This document shows positions 26,376 through 34,753 of a stretch of 64,000 nt of DNA, in pieces (positions within the stretch are counted from its first letter, which is position 1; every line of letters begins with the position of its first letter). Under the pieces are notes generated by a model. It saw only the letters and a program-made list of their open reading frames with translations. It had not been told where the DNA came from and made no database searches. This DNA is from DQWO01 sp964478545 (GTDB lineage Bacteria > Desulfobacterota > Anaeroferrophillalia > Anaeroferrophillales > Anaeroferrophillaceae), in assembly GCA_964478545.1 (NCBI GenBank), contig CAYZIS010000007.1:21330-85329 (forward strand), read 5' to 3'. The position numbers were made by a program, and so were the translations under genes.

Positions 26376-26773
26376 TTTCCCAAAAACTCAATGGCTGAAA
26401 AAATATTTTTACGCCCATATTCAGTAATATAAGCTGTCAGTTCAGTTAAACTTTGTTTTTGTCGTTCTGTTGCCAGCTTTAAGATCATTGGTAGATTAAC
26501 CCCTGAAATTATTTCTACTTTCTCCGGTTCAAAAAATGAAAGGCTGATATTGGAAGGTGTGCCGCCAAACATGTCGGTAAGAATCATGACTTCAAGGCCT
26601 TTTTTCTTCATTTTATTGATGGCTGCTGCCAGGTTTTTTTTTACCTCTTCCACATCATCCTGTTGTGAAATGCTGAAACTCTCCATTTCAGGTAATGGCC
26701 CAACTATCTGCTCGGCTGTTTCCTTCAGGTTTTTTGCCAGGGAGTGGTGGGTGACAATAATTATGCCGATCAT
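26372..26773 (-). CDS. PTS mannose-family EIIA
   Basis: A 133-residue EIIA of the mannose/dihydroxyacetone type. The active histidine is in VTHHSLA (His9 or His10), where most relatives have THG; the second histidine replaces the usual glycine. TDMFGGTPSNIS near 75 is a strong family signature. It receives phosphate from HPr and overlaps rapZ upstream and the EIIB gene downstream by 4 bases each, so the tract from hprK through EIIB is translationally coupled. Confidence 0.92.
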   Translation of the reverse strand: MIGIIIVTHHSLAKNLKETAEQIVGPLPEMESFSISQQDDVEEVKKNLAAAINKMKKKGLEVMILTDMFGGTPSNISLSFFEPEKVEIISGVNLPMILKLATERQKQSLTELTAYITEYGRKNIFSAIEFLGK

Positions 26774-27666
26774 TTTCCAGATGCTCCTTTTCCCAGGGGG
26801 ATATCCCGGTGGACCAGTTGTAATTGGTATCCACTGGATTCAAGCTTTTGCTTCAGCATACAGCATATGCTGACCGACCGGTGTTGTCCGCCGGTGCAGC
26901 CGATGGCAATGGTCAGATAGGTCTTTCCTTCTGCCTGGTATTGGGGGATTAAAAAATGTAACAGGTTGCTGAAGTGATTAAGAAATGTTTGGCTGGGTTC
27001 CTGGCTCAGGACGAATTCCTGTACCTCCCGGTCAAGACCGTTTTTATCCCTCATCTCAGGGGTGAAGTAAGGATTGGGTAGGAATCGGACATCCATGACA
27101 ATGTCGGCTTCCGGTGGAATTCCGTTGCGGAAACCAAAAGAGATGAGGGAAATAAATAATTTTTCAGGACCTGATTCAGGGGCAACAAGTTTGATGATCT
27201 GTTGTTTAAGCTGGTGTACAGTCAGATTGCTGCTGTCAACAATATGGGTGGCCAGAGCCCGGATCGGATACAATAATTCCCGTTCTTCGGAAATTCCCTG
27301 AACAATGGATGTGGTTATTGCCAGTGGATGTTTTCTCCTGGTTTCGCTGAATCGTTTAATGAGCGTTTTATCCTGGGCTTCGAGAAAGATAAGTTTCAAC
27401 CGTTTATTCTTCTGCTGCAGAGCAGAAAAAACTTCTGGAAATAGTTTGGGGAATTCCCTTTCCCGGATATCCATAACCAGGGCAATTCCCCTTCTAGTTG
27501 GCGAAAATGTGCCTGACAGCTCAATGAACTTTGGCAAAAAAGTCATAGGCAGGTTATCAATGCAAAAGTATCCCAAATCTTCCAGGACATTCAAAGCACA
27601 GCTTTTTCCGGCTCCTGAGAGTCCGGTCAGAATGATGACTGAGGAGATCTGAGCTTGCTGATTCAT
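26770..27666 (-). CDS. rapZ: RapZ / YvcJ family nucleotide-binding RNase adapter
   Basis: A 298-residue protein. The P-loop GLSGAGKS (about 15-22) and the C-terminal GCTGGQHRSV (about 253-262) are RapZ hallmarks. In enterobacteria RapZ directs RNase E to the GlmZ sRNA to set amino-sugar supply for the envelope; in other phyla the biochemical role is less clear. It overlaps hprK by 4 bases and the EIIA gene by 4 bases. It sits in the same position next to rpoN and PTS genes as in many proteobacteria, which supports a link to envelope precursor control. Confidence 0.93.
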   Translation of the reverse strand: MNQQAQISSVIILTGLSGAGKSCALNVLEDLGYFCIDNLPMTFLPKFIELSGTFSPTRRGIALVMDIREREFPKLFPEVFSALQQKNKRLKLIFLEAQDKTLIKRFSETRRKHPLAITTSIVQGISEERELLYPIRALATHIVDSSNLTVHQLKQQIIKLVAPESGPEKLFISLISFGFRNGIPPEADIVMDVRFLPNPYFTPEMRDKNGLDREVQEFVLSQEPSQTFLNHFSNLLHFLIPQYQAEGKTYLTIAIGCTGGQHRSVSICCMLKQKLESSGYQLQLVHRDIPLGKGASGK

Positions 27667-28604
27667 GACGACTGTCGTTCCAGTTTTCTGTTGAGCTGTT
27701 CCAGAAGATCCTTGCCCGGCACTTTGCCCATTTTGGTCAGCATGTGGTTGCGGGCGGCAATTTCAATAATGGTGACCAGGTTGCGTCCGGGACTAACCGG
27801 CAAAATCTGCAGGGGTAAATAAACTCCCAGCAGAGTATGGGTTTTCTGCTCCAGGTTAAGTCGGTCACCATTATCATATTGATCCCAGGGTATCAGCTTG
27901 ATCACAAGGTCAATGCGTTTTTGTTCTCGAATGGCGGTAACCCCGAAAATATCTTCAATATTAATTAACCCCAGTCCCCTGATTTCCATATGATAATTTG
28001 CCGGTAAGTGGGCTGAGCCCACCAGGGTCATGGATGGGATATGGTGGACATGAATGACATCATCTGCCACCAGTCGATGGCCGCGCTGAATCAAGTCCAG
28101 GGCACATTCACTTTTTCCGATGCCGCTTTTTCCAATGAGCAGAATACCAACTCCGTGGACATCAAGTAATACGCCGTGAATGGTTGTAGTTGGGGATAGA
28201 TAGTCCTCCAGAAAACGGTTGATCCTGATGATAAATCTGGAAGTTTTATGTTGGGTCTGAAGGATGGGGATGTGATGAATATTGCTTTGCGTCAGCAGTA
28301 TGGGATGGGGTGCAAGGCCTGTCGTGATGATGAAACAGGCCACATCATGTTTGCAAAGTTTTGTCGCAATTTCCGCACAACTATTATTGTCCAGGGAGTG
28401 CAGGTAATCGGTTTCCGCCCTGCCGATCAGTTGGATACGTTCTTGATCCAGATATTTGGTGAATCCCGCGAACGCCAGCCCATGTTTCTGTATCCGGTAG
28501 TGGGAAATAATCCGGTTGTATTCGGCTTCCGGGTTAAGCGGAACAAGTTGCAGATCATAGCTTTCTTCATTGTCCAGTAATTGGCTGATAGTTATATTTT
28601 TCAT
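27663..28604 (-). CDS. hprK: HPr kinase/phosphorylase HprK
   Basis: A 313-residue bifunctional serine kinase/phosphorylase of HPr. The P-loop is GKSGIGKSECAL (about 159-170). The HprK signature region EIRGLGLINIEDIFG (about 207-221) and the downstream GRNLVTIIEIAARN are intact, so both activities are expected. The substrate site Ser46 is present in the HPr of this window. It is the first gene of the coupled hprK-rapZ-EIIA-EIIB tract, and a 249-bp MITE lies between it and ptsN. Confidence 0.95.
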   Translation of the reverse strand: MKNITISQLLDNEESYDLQLVPLNPEAEYNRIISHYRIQKHGLAFAGFTKYLDQERIQLIGRAETDYLHSLDNNSCAEIATKLCKHDVACFIITTGLAPHPILLTQSNIHHIPILQTQHKTSRFIIRINRFLEDYLSPTTTIHGVLLDVHGVGILLIGKSGIGKSECALDLIQRGHRLVADDVIHVHHIPSMTLVGSAHLPANYHMEIRGLGLINIEDIFGVTAIREQKRIDLVIKLIPWDQYDNGDRLNLEQKTHTLLGVYLPLQILPVSPGRNLVTIIEIAARNHMLTKMGKVPGKDLLEQLNRKLERQSS

Positions 28605-28700
28605 TCTTCAATCTTTGGACTAGCTTGAAAAATGGGCTTTTTGCTCGATTTTTTCAAGACAGCCTTTAGTTGCCGGCTACTGGATTATCCCTGGGAAATT

Positions 28701-28949
28701 CAGCAGTGTCCGGTTAGAAAGTTGCATACTGTCAACCGGAGCTGATTTCAGCGCTTTTTGGCGCTCGTTTGCCTGCTTTTCCAGCGGCTCATTGCGCTAA
28801 AGTTGCCAAACTCGCCCCGTAGGGCTCAAACATGGCAACTTTCACGTTCCAATCGCCGGGAAAAGCAACATTATCTCACGATGTCGCGCTTGAAACAGCA
28901 CCGGTTGCCGACATTGAACACGAAGCAAAAAGCTTTCCGGACAGTACTG
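28701..28949. mobile_element. 249-bp MITE, copy C, with 9-bp target duplication
   Basis: The ends are CAGCAGTGTCCGG and CCGGACAGTACTG. TGGGAAATT is duplicated exactly at 28692-28700 and 28950-28958. It has the same length as copy A at 6363 and inverted interior order. It fills most of the 352-bp spacer between ptsN and hprK. The plus-strand frame at 28758-29048 that reads through it is part of the element and not a credible gene. Confidence 0.94.
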
Positions 28950-28956
28950 TGGGAAA

Positions 28957-29418
28957 TTACACTTGGTCATCTTTATTTTGAATTACCTGGAAAAGTTCGG
29001 CTGCATCTTTGGCCTCAGCCAACCGTTCTTGGAATTCGGGGTCTTTAAGCATTCGGGATATTTTTGCCAGGGCTTTAAGATGCAGGCCCGCAGAATCTTC
29101 CGGGGCAAGCAGTAAAAAAAAGAATTTTACCGGTTTGTCATCTATGGCGTCAAAAGGAATGCCTTCATGACTGCGGGCAAACGCGGCAATCAGGGTATCA
29201 ATTTTTTTTGTCTTTCCATGAGGAATAGCGATGTTGCCGCCGATACCGGTACTGCCAAGATCTTCCCTTTCTTTTAAGATGGTAAAAACTTCATCGGCCG
29301 GAATTTTGGGAAATTGCTGACTGACACAGTCAGCAAACTTTTTCAGGACCATGTTTTTATCTGAACAACCAAGATCACTGATGATCAGAAATTTACTAAG
29401 GTAGTCGGCGATTTTCAT
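28957..29418 (-). CDS. ptsN: PTS IIA-type regulatory protein PtsN (EIIA-Ntr)
   Basis: A 153-residue EIIA of the fructose/nitrogen type. The phosphorylatable histidine is His67 in GNIAIPHGKT. No EIIB or EIIC fusion is present, which fits the regulatory EIIA-Ntr near rpoN. No EI-Ntr (ptsP) or NPr is seen in the window, so phosphate may come from the ordinary EI and HPr. The stop codon overlaps the right target duplication of the MITE (TGGGAAATT at 28950-28958), so the element inserted right at the gene end and may have replaced its terminator. Confidence 0.92.
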   Translation of the reverse strand: MKIADYLSKFLIISDLGCSDKNMVLKKFADCVSQQFPKIPADEVFTILKEREDLGSTGIGGNIAIPHGKTKKIDTLIAAFARSHEGIPFDAIDDKPVKFFFLLLAPEDSAGLHLKALAKISRMLKDPEFQERLAEAKDAAELFQVIQNKDDQV

Positions 29419-29516
29419 GCAATTTATCCAATAAGTAAAGCTTATTGTCTGTCAGTCACTTTAGCAAAAGGGCAAAAAGGGTGGCAGCAAGTGGGCTTTT
29501 AATTGATACCTGAATT

Positions 29517-29672
29517 GAGCGGTTAGCTTTTAGCCGTTAGCTATTAGTTCTATGATTACAGGATGTTTACTATTTCAAACTGTCATCCCTTAGGTCTTAT
29601 TGCTCATGAACGTAATGCCTTGATTTTTTAAAGCTAACCGCTGATCGCTAACAGCTGATTGCTTAACAGATA
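29517..29672. repeat. TAGCTTTTAGCCGTTAG-type 150-bp repeat, copy 3
   Basis: It starts AGCGGTTAGCTTTTAGCCG and ends CTGATCGCTAACAGCTGATTGC, so the ends are complementary over a foldback. The middle ACGTAATGCCTTG is shared with copy 2 at 24092. It lies between hpf and ptsN. Confidence 0.65.
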
Positions 29673-29682
29673 ACCGGGCTAA

Positions 29683-30228
29683 TCAAGCGGTTGGTTCGAT
29701 CAGACCGTAGTTTCCGTCTTTCCGCCGATAAATGACATTAACTTCATTGTTGGTGTCATTGTGGAAGACCAGGAAATCATTATCAATTAAATTCATCTGC
29801 ATAATCGCTTCATCAACATCCATGGGTTTTATGGAAAAGTTGGTACTTTTTATGACCTGGGGGGTAGTCTCTGCCAAGTCGTGGTCCACAGCCACAACAT
29901 TCATTTTGACCTGCATTCTTTCTCCAGCGCTACCAGCTCCGCGTTTGTTTTTCAAACGGTCTTTGTACTTGCGTACCTGCCGTTCTATTTTGTCCATAAC
30001 CATGTCAATGGCGGCATACATGTCTTCCGTTTCCTCTTGGCCTTTGACGACAAAACCATTAATGGTAAACGTGACTTCAGCTATATGGCGGAACTTTTCC
30101 ACCGAGAGAACCACATGGATTTCAATCGGGGCATCAATGTATTTCTTTATCTTTGAAACTTTCTCAATTGCATACTGTTTTAATGCTTCCGTTGTTTCCA
30201 TATGCCTGAATACGACGTTAATATTCAT
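29683..30228 (-). CDS. hpf: Ribosome hibernation promoting factor, long type
   Basis: A 181-residue protein. The N-terminal S30AE domain starts MNINVVFRHMETTEALKQYA, and the C-terminal domain (about 125-181) ends with YRRKDGNYGLIEP. This two-domain length matches long HPF, which dimerises 70S ribosomes to inactive 100S particles in stationary phase. The start at 30228 is supported by AGGGGG upstream; the longer frame adds 19 unlikely residues. The position between rpoN and ptsN is classical for proteobacteria. Confidence 0.93.
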   Translation of the reverse strand: MNINVVFRHMETTEALKQYAIEKVSKIKKYIDAPIEIHVVLSVEKFRHIAEVTFTINGFVVKGQEETEDMYAAIDMVMDKIERQVRKYKDRLKNKRGAGSAGERMQVKMNVVAVDHDLAETTPQVIKSTNFSIKPMDVDEAIMQMNLIDNDFLVFHNDTNNEVNVIYRRKDGNYGLIEPTA

Positions 30229-30405
30229 ATCTTTCCCCCTGTTTTTAGGAATGTCTGCTACTGAATGGGCCGGATTATCCGGCAAAAAATCGCAGAGAAC
30301 ACTAACAGATCAGCGTTTCTGTGTCAACGAAATTACCGTTTGCTTTCACCTTTCAGGATGGTGCCTCCGTCTTTTTTGGCTCCACTCGTCCCGGTCAGAT
30401 AAACA

Positions 30406-31878
30406 TTACATCAGCTTTTTCCGCCGGCTGGATGAGAGGATCCCCAGCATATCCCGATATTTGGCAATGGTGCGCCGGGCAATGGTGATATCATGTTCTT
30501 CCTGGAGAATTTTTACTATCGTTTTGTCACTAACCGGTTTGCCTGGTGATTCATTGGCAATAATTTCAATTATTTTCTGTTTTACACTCTCAGAGGCGAT
30601 GTTGTTGTCACCCCGACTGATACTGCTGTTGAAAAAGTATTTCAGTTCAAAAATCCCATGAGGAGTCTGAGCATATTTGTTCTGTGTTACCCGGCTGACA
30701 GTTGACTCATGCATGCCGATGTCATCGGCAACATCCCTGAGAATTAAGGGGTGTAAATAGTGAACCCCTTGATTGAAAAAATCATGCTGAAATTGAAGGA
30801 TACTTTTCATGACTTTTTTTATTGTTTTTTGCCGTTGTTCTATGCTTTTTATCAACCATTGGGCGGCACGTATTTTTTCAGTCAGATAATTTCTGGTCAT
30901 GGAATTAAAGCCCTTTTGCTGATCAGCCAGATCACGGTAATAACGACTGACGGACAATCGCGGCGTTCTTTCTTCATTGAGAACAATGATCCAGTCGCCC
31001 TCATGTTTGAAAACGTAGACATCAGGGGTGATTGCCTGGGCCATATTCTCACCATACTGCCTGCCTGGCTTGGGGTCAATGGTCAAAATATTTCTCATTG
31101 CTTCCAAAACCAGTTCTTCGTCAACTTTCAGCAGGCGGGCAATTTTCTTGTAATTCTTGTTCTGCAGCAGGTTGAGATGTTTGTTAATGATTGCGGTATT
31201 TAATTCATTATTAATGTCCATATAATCCATCTGGATTAAGATGCATTCCTGAAGATTTCTTGAGGCAATGCCAGCTGGATCAAATTGTTGAATTTTGCTG
31301 AGAATGCTTTCAACTTCAGGAACCGGTAGCGCATTTTGCATGGCAATATCTTCAACTGCCGTATCCAGGTAACCATCATCATTGATGTTATAAATAATAA
31401 TTTCGCCAATGTGTTTATCAAGCTTGCTCAGCGATGGTGTCATCTGTAGCTGCCAGAGCAAATGATCGGCAAGCGTGGCGCTTTTGGAAAGATTGTAGTC
31501 CCACGCTGGCATATCATCATTATTACTATAGCCCGAACGGCTGCTTCCGGAGACCCCCCGATTGTCGCAGTACTGGCTCCAGTCCATTTCCCGCAATGCT
31601 TCACGGCTTTCCTGTTGTTGTTCATGGGCGTCAGTTAAGGATGCTTCAGATTTTTGCGGGGATATTTTTTCAGGGTTGTTTTCGGTTTCTTCTTCGACTT
31701 CGGAAGATGTCTCTATTGTTTCTTCGAGAACCGGATTGATCTCCATCTCCTGGCTGACCATTGCCACCAGCTCAAGCTGGTTGAGTTGTAATAGCTTGAT
31801 AGCCTGCTGTAACTGTGGGGTCAGTACCAGCTGTTGGGATTGGGTTAAACGGAGATTTTGACTGAGATTAATGGCCAT
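30406..31878 (-). CDS. rpoN: RNA polymerase sigma-54 factor RpoN
   Basis: A 490-residue sigma-54. Region I begins LRLTQSQQLVLTPQLQQAI and continues with the Q/L-rich stretch to NPVLEE (about 50). An acidic linker follows (about 55-85), then the core-binding domain (about 125-320). The DNA-binding end contains the RpoN box ARRTIAKYRDMLGI near the C-terminus. It needs enhancer-binding AAA activators, none of which lies in this window. It follows lptB by 147 bases and precedes hpf, the conserved gene order. Confidence 0.97.
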   Translation of the reverse strand: MAINLSQNLRLTQSQQLVLTPQLQQAIKLLQLNQLELVAMVSQEMEINPVLEETIETSSEVEEETENNPEKISPQKSEASLTDAHEQQQESREALREMDWSQYCDNRGVSGSSRSGYSNNDDMPAWDYNLSKSATLADHLLWQLQMTPSLSKLDKHIGEIIIYNINDDGYLDTAVEDIAMQNALPVPEVESILSKIQQFDPAGIASRNLQECILIQMDYMDINNELNTAIINKHLNLLQNKNYKKIARLLKVDEELVLEAMRNILTIDPKPGRQYGENMAQAITPDVYVFKHEGDWIIVLNEERTPRLSVSRYYRDLADQQKGFNSMTRNYLTEKIRAAQWLIKSIEQRQKTIKKVMKSILQFQHDFFNQGVHYLHPLILRDVADDIGMHESTVSRVTQNKYAQTPHGIFELKYFFNSSISRGDNNIASESVKQKIIEIIANESPGKPVSDKTIVKILQEEHDITIARRTIAKYRDMLGILSSSRRKKLM

Positions 31879-32025
31879 ATGAAATCGGTAACCTGAATAA
31901 AAAGGTTGATCTATGCAAAAATAATACCTGAAATTATAATTGATGAATAAAAAAAAGACAAGTGAAAAGAATGAAGGCTTGATAATTGATGCTTTCGCGA
32001 AAAGTCGGAAAAGCCAATATAGCCA

Positions 32026-32754
32026 TTACATTTTGAAATCATCACCCAGATATATCTTGCGAGCCTTGGAACTGGCGACGATTTTATCCGGAGGGCCTTC
32101 TTCAATAATTTCTCCCTGGTCCAATATATATGCCCGGTCGCAAATCCCCAGGGTTTCCCGAACGTTATGGTCTGAGATCAGCACCCCGATCTTTTGCTGC
32201 CGCAGGCTGGCGATAATGGTTTGCAGATCATTGACAGCAATGGGATCGATGCCGGCAAAAGGTTCGTCCAGGAGGATGAACGTTGGTGAAAGAACCAGAG
32301 CCCGAGCTATTTCCACCCGCCGTCTTTCTCCACCGGAAACGGTCATGGCTTTATTGTTACGAATATGATTCAACCCAAATTGGGTCAGTAACTTATCCAG
32401 TCGGCTCTCCTGTTCTGAGGGGGAAAGGGGAAGGGTTTGCAGGATGGCTTTCAGATTGTCTGCAACCGTAAGCTTACGGAAAACGGAAGCTTCCTGGGGC
32501 AGGTAGCTGATGCCCTGCCGGGCCCTCTGGGGCATGGGCAGGTGGGTGATATCATGATCGTTGTAAAGCAAGATCCCGACATCAGGCTTAATGAGGCCGA
32601 CAATCATGTAAAAGGTGGTGGTTTTCCCGGCTCCATTTGGTCCCAGCAACCCGACTATTTCACCGGACTGGATGGCAATGGAAACCTGGTTGACAACGGT
32701 ACGCTGACCATATTTTTTTACCAGATCTTTTGCCACCAGTCGATTCTTATCCAT
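32026..32754 (-). CDS. lptB: LPS export ABC transporter ATPase LptB
   Basis: A 242-residue cytosolic ATPase that powers LPS extraction by LptFG. Walker A GPNGAGKTT (about 36-44), signature VSGGERRRVEIARAL (about 139-153), Walker B with DEPFAGIDP and the LptB-type SDHNVRET H-loop are present. It follows lptA with 148 bases that contain a 110-bp MITE. lptF and lptG are not in the window. The product indicates a true outer membrane with LPS. Confidence 0.96.
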   Translation of the reverse strand: MDKNRLVAKDLVKKYGQRTVVNQVSIAIQSGEIVGLLGPNGAGKTTTFYMIVGLIKPDVGILLYNDHDITHLPMPQRARQGISYLPQEASVFRKLTVADNLKAILQTLPLSPSEQESRLDKLLTQFGLNHIRNNKAMTVSGGERRRVEIARALVLSPTFILLDEPFAGIDPIAVNDLQTIIASLRQQKIGVLISDHNVRETLGICDRAYILDQGEIIEEGPPDKIVASSKARKIYLGDDFKM

Positions 32755-32792
32755 TTAACATTCCTCTCCAGTGTTATTCCTTCACCTTATTT

Positions 32793-32902
32793 CTCAACTT
32801 TCTGAGTTGTTCTAAAAACAGTCCTGCCTGTCGGCAGACACGGCTATGAGCCAAGCCCGAACATCCTGTAATGTTCCTGGCAATGCAACTCAGAAAGTTG
32901 AG
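32793..32902. mobile_element. 110-bp MITE (TIR CTCAACTTTCTGAGTTG) with 6-bp target duplication
   Basis: A perfect 17-bp inverted repeat, CTCAACTTTCTGAGTTG at both ends, flanked by TTATTT on each side (32787-32792 and 32903-32908). The core carries CTGCCTGTCGGCAG, shared with 7754-7865. The lptA stop codon TAA lies in the right-hand duplication, so the element inserted exactly at the end of lptA. Confidence 0.9.
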
Positions 32903-33415
32903 TTATTTATTATTGAACAGGCCTTTCTGGCTGGGGAAAATGGTTGTTTTTACCCGGGAGTCCTTCTTCCCTTCGACAATACTACGCTCTTCATTAAGGA
33001 AAAAAATGATTTTTTCCCCTTCTATAACATTTTTTCCCTCTTTCAGCAGCGGTTTGCCGGTCAGTATGACTTTGTTATCAGTGGTATAAAAATGAGCTGT
33101 TTCACAGGTTGCTCTTTTTTTATCCAGATCGATGGTTACTGAACCATTGGCAATGATTTCTTTAACATCGTTTCCCTTTTCGACAAAGAGGATGGTCATG
33201 GTATCTGCCTGCAAAGTCATCTTATCCTGCCGGGCTATGACCTTGCCTTTGAAGATAGCCTGTCCTTTCTGCTGGTCTATGTCCAGATGATCTGAGGAAA
33301 TGTCAATGGGTGCTTTTGAGGACTTGAAAAGTGGTTCAGCAGAAAATCCTGGTACAGCCATCAGTAAAATGATTAAAAAACTGTTCAAACAGATGAATCG
33401 TAAACGGCAGGTCAT
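32903..33415 (-). CDS. lptA: LPS transport periplasmic protein LptA
   Basis: A 170-residue periplasmic bridge protein. The signal peptide (MTCRLRFICLN, then SFLIILLMAVPGFS, cleavage after SA) is followed by the OstA domain, visible as IDISSDHLDIDQQKGQAIF and GKVIARQDKMTLQAD (about 39-75). LptA oligomers carry LPS from LptC to the outer membrane. It lies between lptC and lptB. Its last codons and stop (FNNK-stop) touch the target duplication of a MITE. Confidence 0.9.
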   Translation of the reverse strand: MTCRLRFICLNSFLIILLMAVPGFSAEPLFKSSKAPIDISSDHLDIDQQKGQAIFKGKVIARQDKMTLQADTMTILFVEKGNDVKEIIANGSVTIDLDKKRATCETAHFYTTDNKVILTGKPLLKEGKNVIEGEKIIFFLNEERSIVEGKKDSRVKTTIFPSQKGLFNNK

Positions 33416-33460
33416 TTTTTCTCTCCCTGTAATTTAGGGCTCACGCAAAAATAACTTGGT

Positions 33461-33602
33461 TTCCATCCGGAAACTGATGTTTCCGAATGGGCTGTTAGCT
33501 GTCAGCTTAACCAGTTGTTTTTTTTAAATATTTTACTGAAAGCTGAAAGCTGATCGCTGAAAGCGTTTATCAGGAAATGAACGTTTCCAGATGAACACAA
33601 CT
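33461..33602. repeat. ATCCGGAAAC / AGCTGAAAGC repeat, uninterrupted copy
   Basis: It starts with the hairpin CCATCCGGAAAC-TGAT-GTTTCCGAATGG, continues with TAGCTGTCAGCTTAACC, a T tract, then ACTGAAAGCTGAAAGCTGAT and GGAAATGAACGTTTCC. It is the intact form of the unit that is split by a MITE at 12915-13275. It lies between lptC and lptA. Confidence 0.75.
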
Positions 33603-33631
33603 TAGTATTCTGAGGTGCACTTTCTATCTCC

Positions 33632-34189
33632 TCATTTATTTTTGGGCGAACCCTTAATATGTGCTTTAACCCCTCCGGAGAAGTGGAAACGGTTTTTGGG
33701 TACTTCCATGGAAGCACGTTGCGCCTTGATACTGAAGCCGGTCCGGATGATGGTAACGGGTTTATTGATGATAATTTCTTCCCTCTGATCCAGGTAGGTA
33801 AGCTCTTCAGTGGTTATGGTGTCGGTGGCGTTCTTAATGTGAATATGACCGGTTAGGGATACATTATTATTGTTGGTGTTGTATGTGCCCTGATCGGATG
33901 TGATAATTGTTTGCGAGCCATCGGTAGCGAAAAGAATGACATGAATATCCGTTAGTATTATGTTGTCACTCCCTTTGTTTCGCTGGGCTTTGGCAGCTGT
34001 AAGTTCCCAGCGTTTCCTGCCACTTTTTGAATGGGTATAATGGGCATCGTTTAACTCAAATTCCAGCTGGCGGGCAATGGCTGGTAATATGGTTTTTTTT
34101 ACAGTTTGGGGTGCCATCCGGTAATAGACGGCTATACAAATGATTCCAGCCAGGATTATCATCCCGACCGCGAATAATAATTTTTTCAT
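33632..34189 (-). CDS. lptC: LPS export protein LptC
   Basis: A 185-residue bitopic inner-membrane protein. The start at 34189 gives MKKLLFAVGMIILAGIICIAVYY, a single N-terminal anchor; the longer frame to 34279 overlaps kdsC. The periplasmic LptC/OstA fold follows (YTHSKSGRKRWELTAAKA, NIILTDIHVIL, GTYNTNNNNVSLTGHI, LTYLDQREEIIINKPV). It joins LptBFG to LptA. It starts 4 bases after the kdsC stop and is followed by repeat DNA before lptA. Confidence 0.9.
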   Translation of the reverse strand: MKKLLFAVGMIILAGIICIAVYYRMAPQTVKKTILPAIARQLEFELNDAHYTHSKSGRKRWELTAAKAQRNKGSDNIILTDIHVILFATDGSQTIITSDQGTYNTNNNNVSLTGHIHIKNATDTITTEELTYLDQREEIIINKPVTIIRTGFSIKAQRASMEVPKNRFHFSGGVKAHIKGSPKNK

Positions 34190-34193
34190 GCTA

Positions 34194-34736
34194 TCAGCTG
34201 AAATAACGTTGGGTGAGCTGGTTCCAGGATTGCTGGGTCCAGAGGATAAGCTCGCAAAGTTCACGAATGGCGCCACCACCGCCGGGATAACGTGAACGCC
34301 AGTGAATGCATTGATCCAGTTCGGGGATGCCGTCAGCCACGGTTACGGCAAATCCTACTTTTTTCAGGACGGGGATGTCCACCAAGTCATCGCCCACATA
34401 ACAAATCTGCTCATCGTCTAAGGCAAATTTTAATTTTATCTGTTGGTAGGCGGCGATTTTATCATGGACTTTCTGAAAAATCGTATCAATTCCCAGCTCT
34501 TTGGCCCGATGTTCGACCACCAGGGACTGCCGTCCGGTAAGCAGGGCCAGTTGAAAGCCCGAGCGTTGCAGTAACTTTATTCCATGGCCATCACGCACAT
34601 GAAAATTCTTACTTTCTTCGCCCCGGTCATTGATGATAATCCTGCCGTCAGTCAGCACTCCATCAACATCCATGATCAATCCTTTTAAAGGAAGCAGACG
34701 TTGCCGCTGCTCATCCTGAAGCTTGAATTTATCCAT
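34194..34736 (-). CDS. kdsC: 3-deoxy-D-manno-octulosonate 8-phosphate phosphatase KdsC
   Basis: A 180-residue HAD phosphatase that removes phosphate from Kdo-8-P. The nucleophile motif is MDVDGVLTDG (about 22-31), motif II ALLTGRQS (about 64-71), the conserved lysine lies in KVHDKIAAY and motif IV is YVGDDLVDIPVL (about 113-124). The size is that of the minimal C0-type HAD. It follows kdsD after a 402-bp spacer filled with a foldback element and precedes lptC. Confidence 0.94.
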   Translation of the reverse strand: MDKFKLQDEQRQRLLPLKGLIMDVDGVLTDGRIIINDRGEESKNFHVRDGHGIKLLQRSGFQLALLTGRQSLVVEHRAKELGIDTIFQKVHDKIAAYQQIKLKFALDDEQICYVGDDLVDIPVLKKVGFAVTVADGIPELDQCIHWRSRYPGGGGAIRELCELILWTQQSWNQLTQRYFS

Positions 34737-34753
34737 TTTAAATACTTTCTTCT

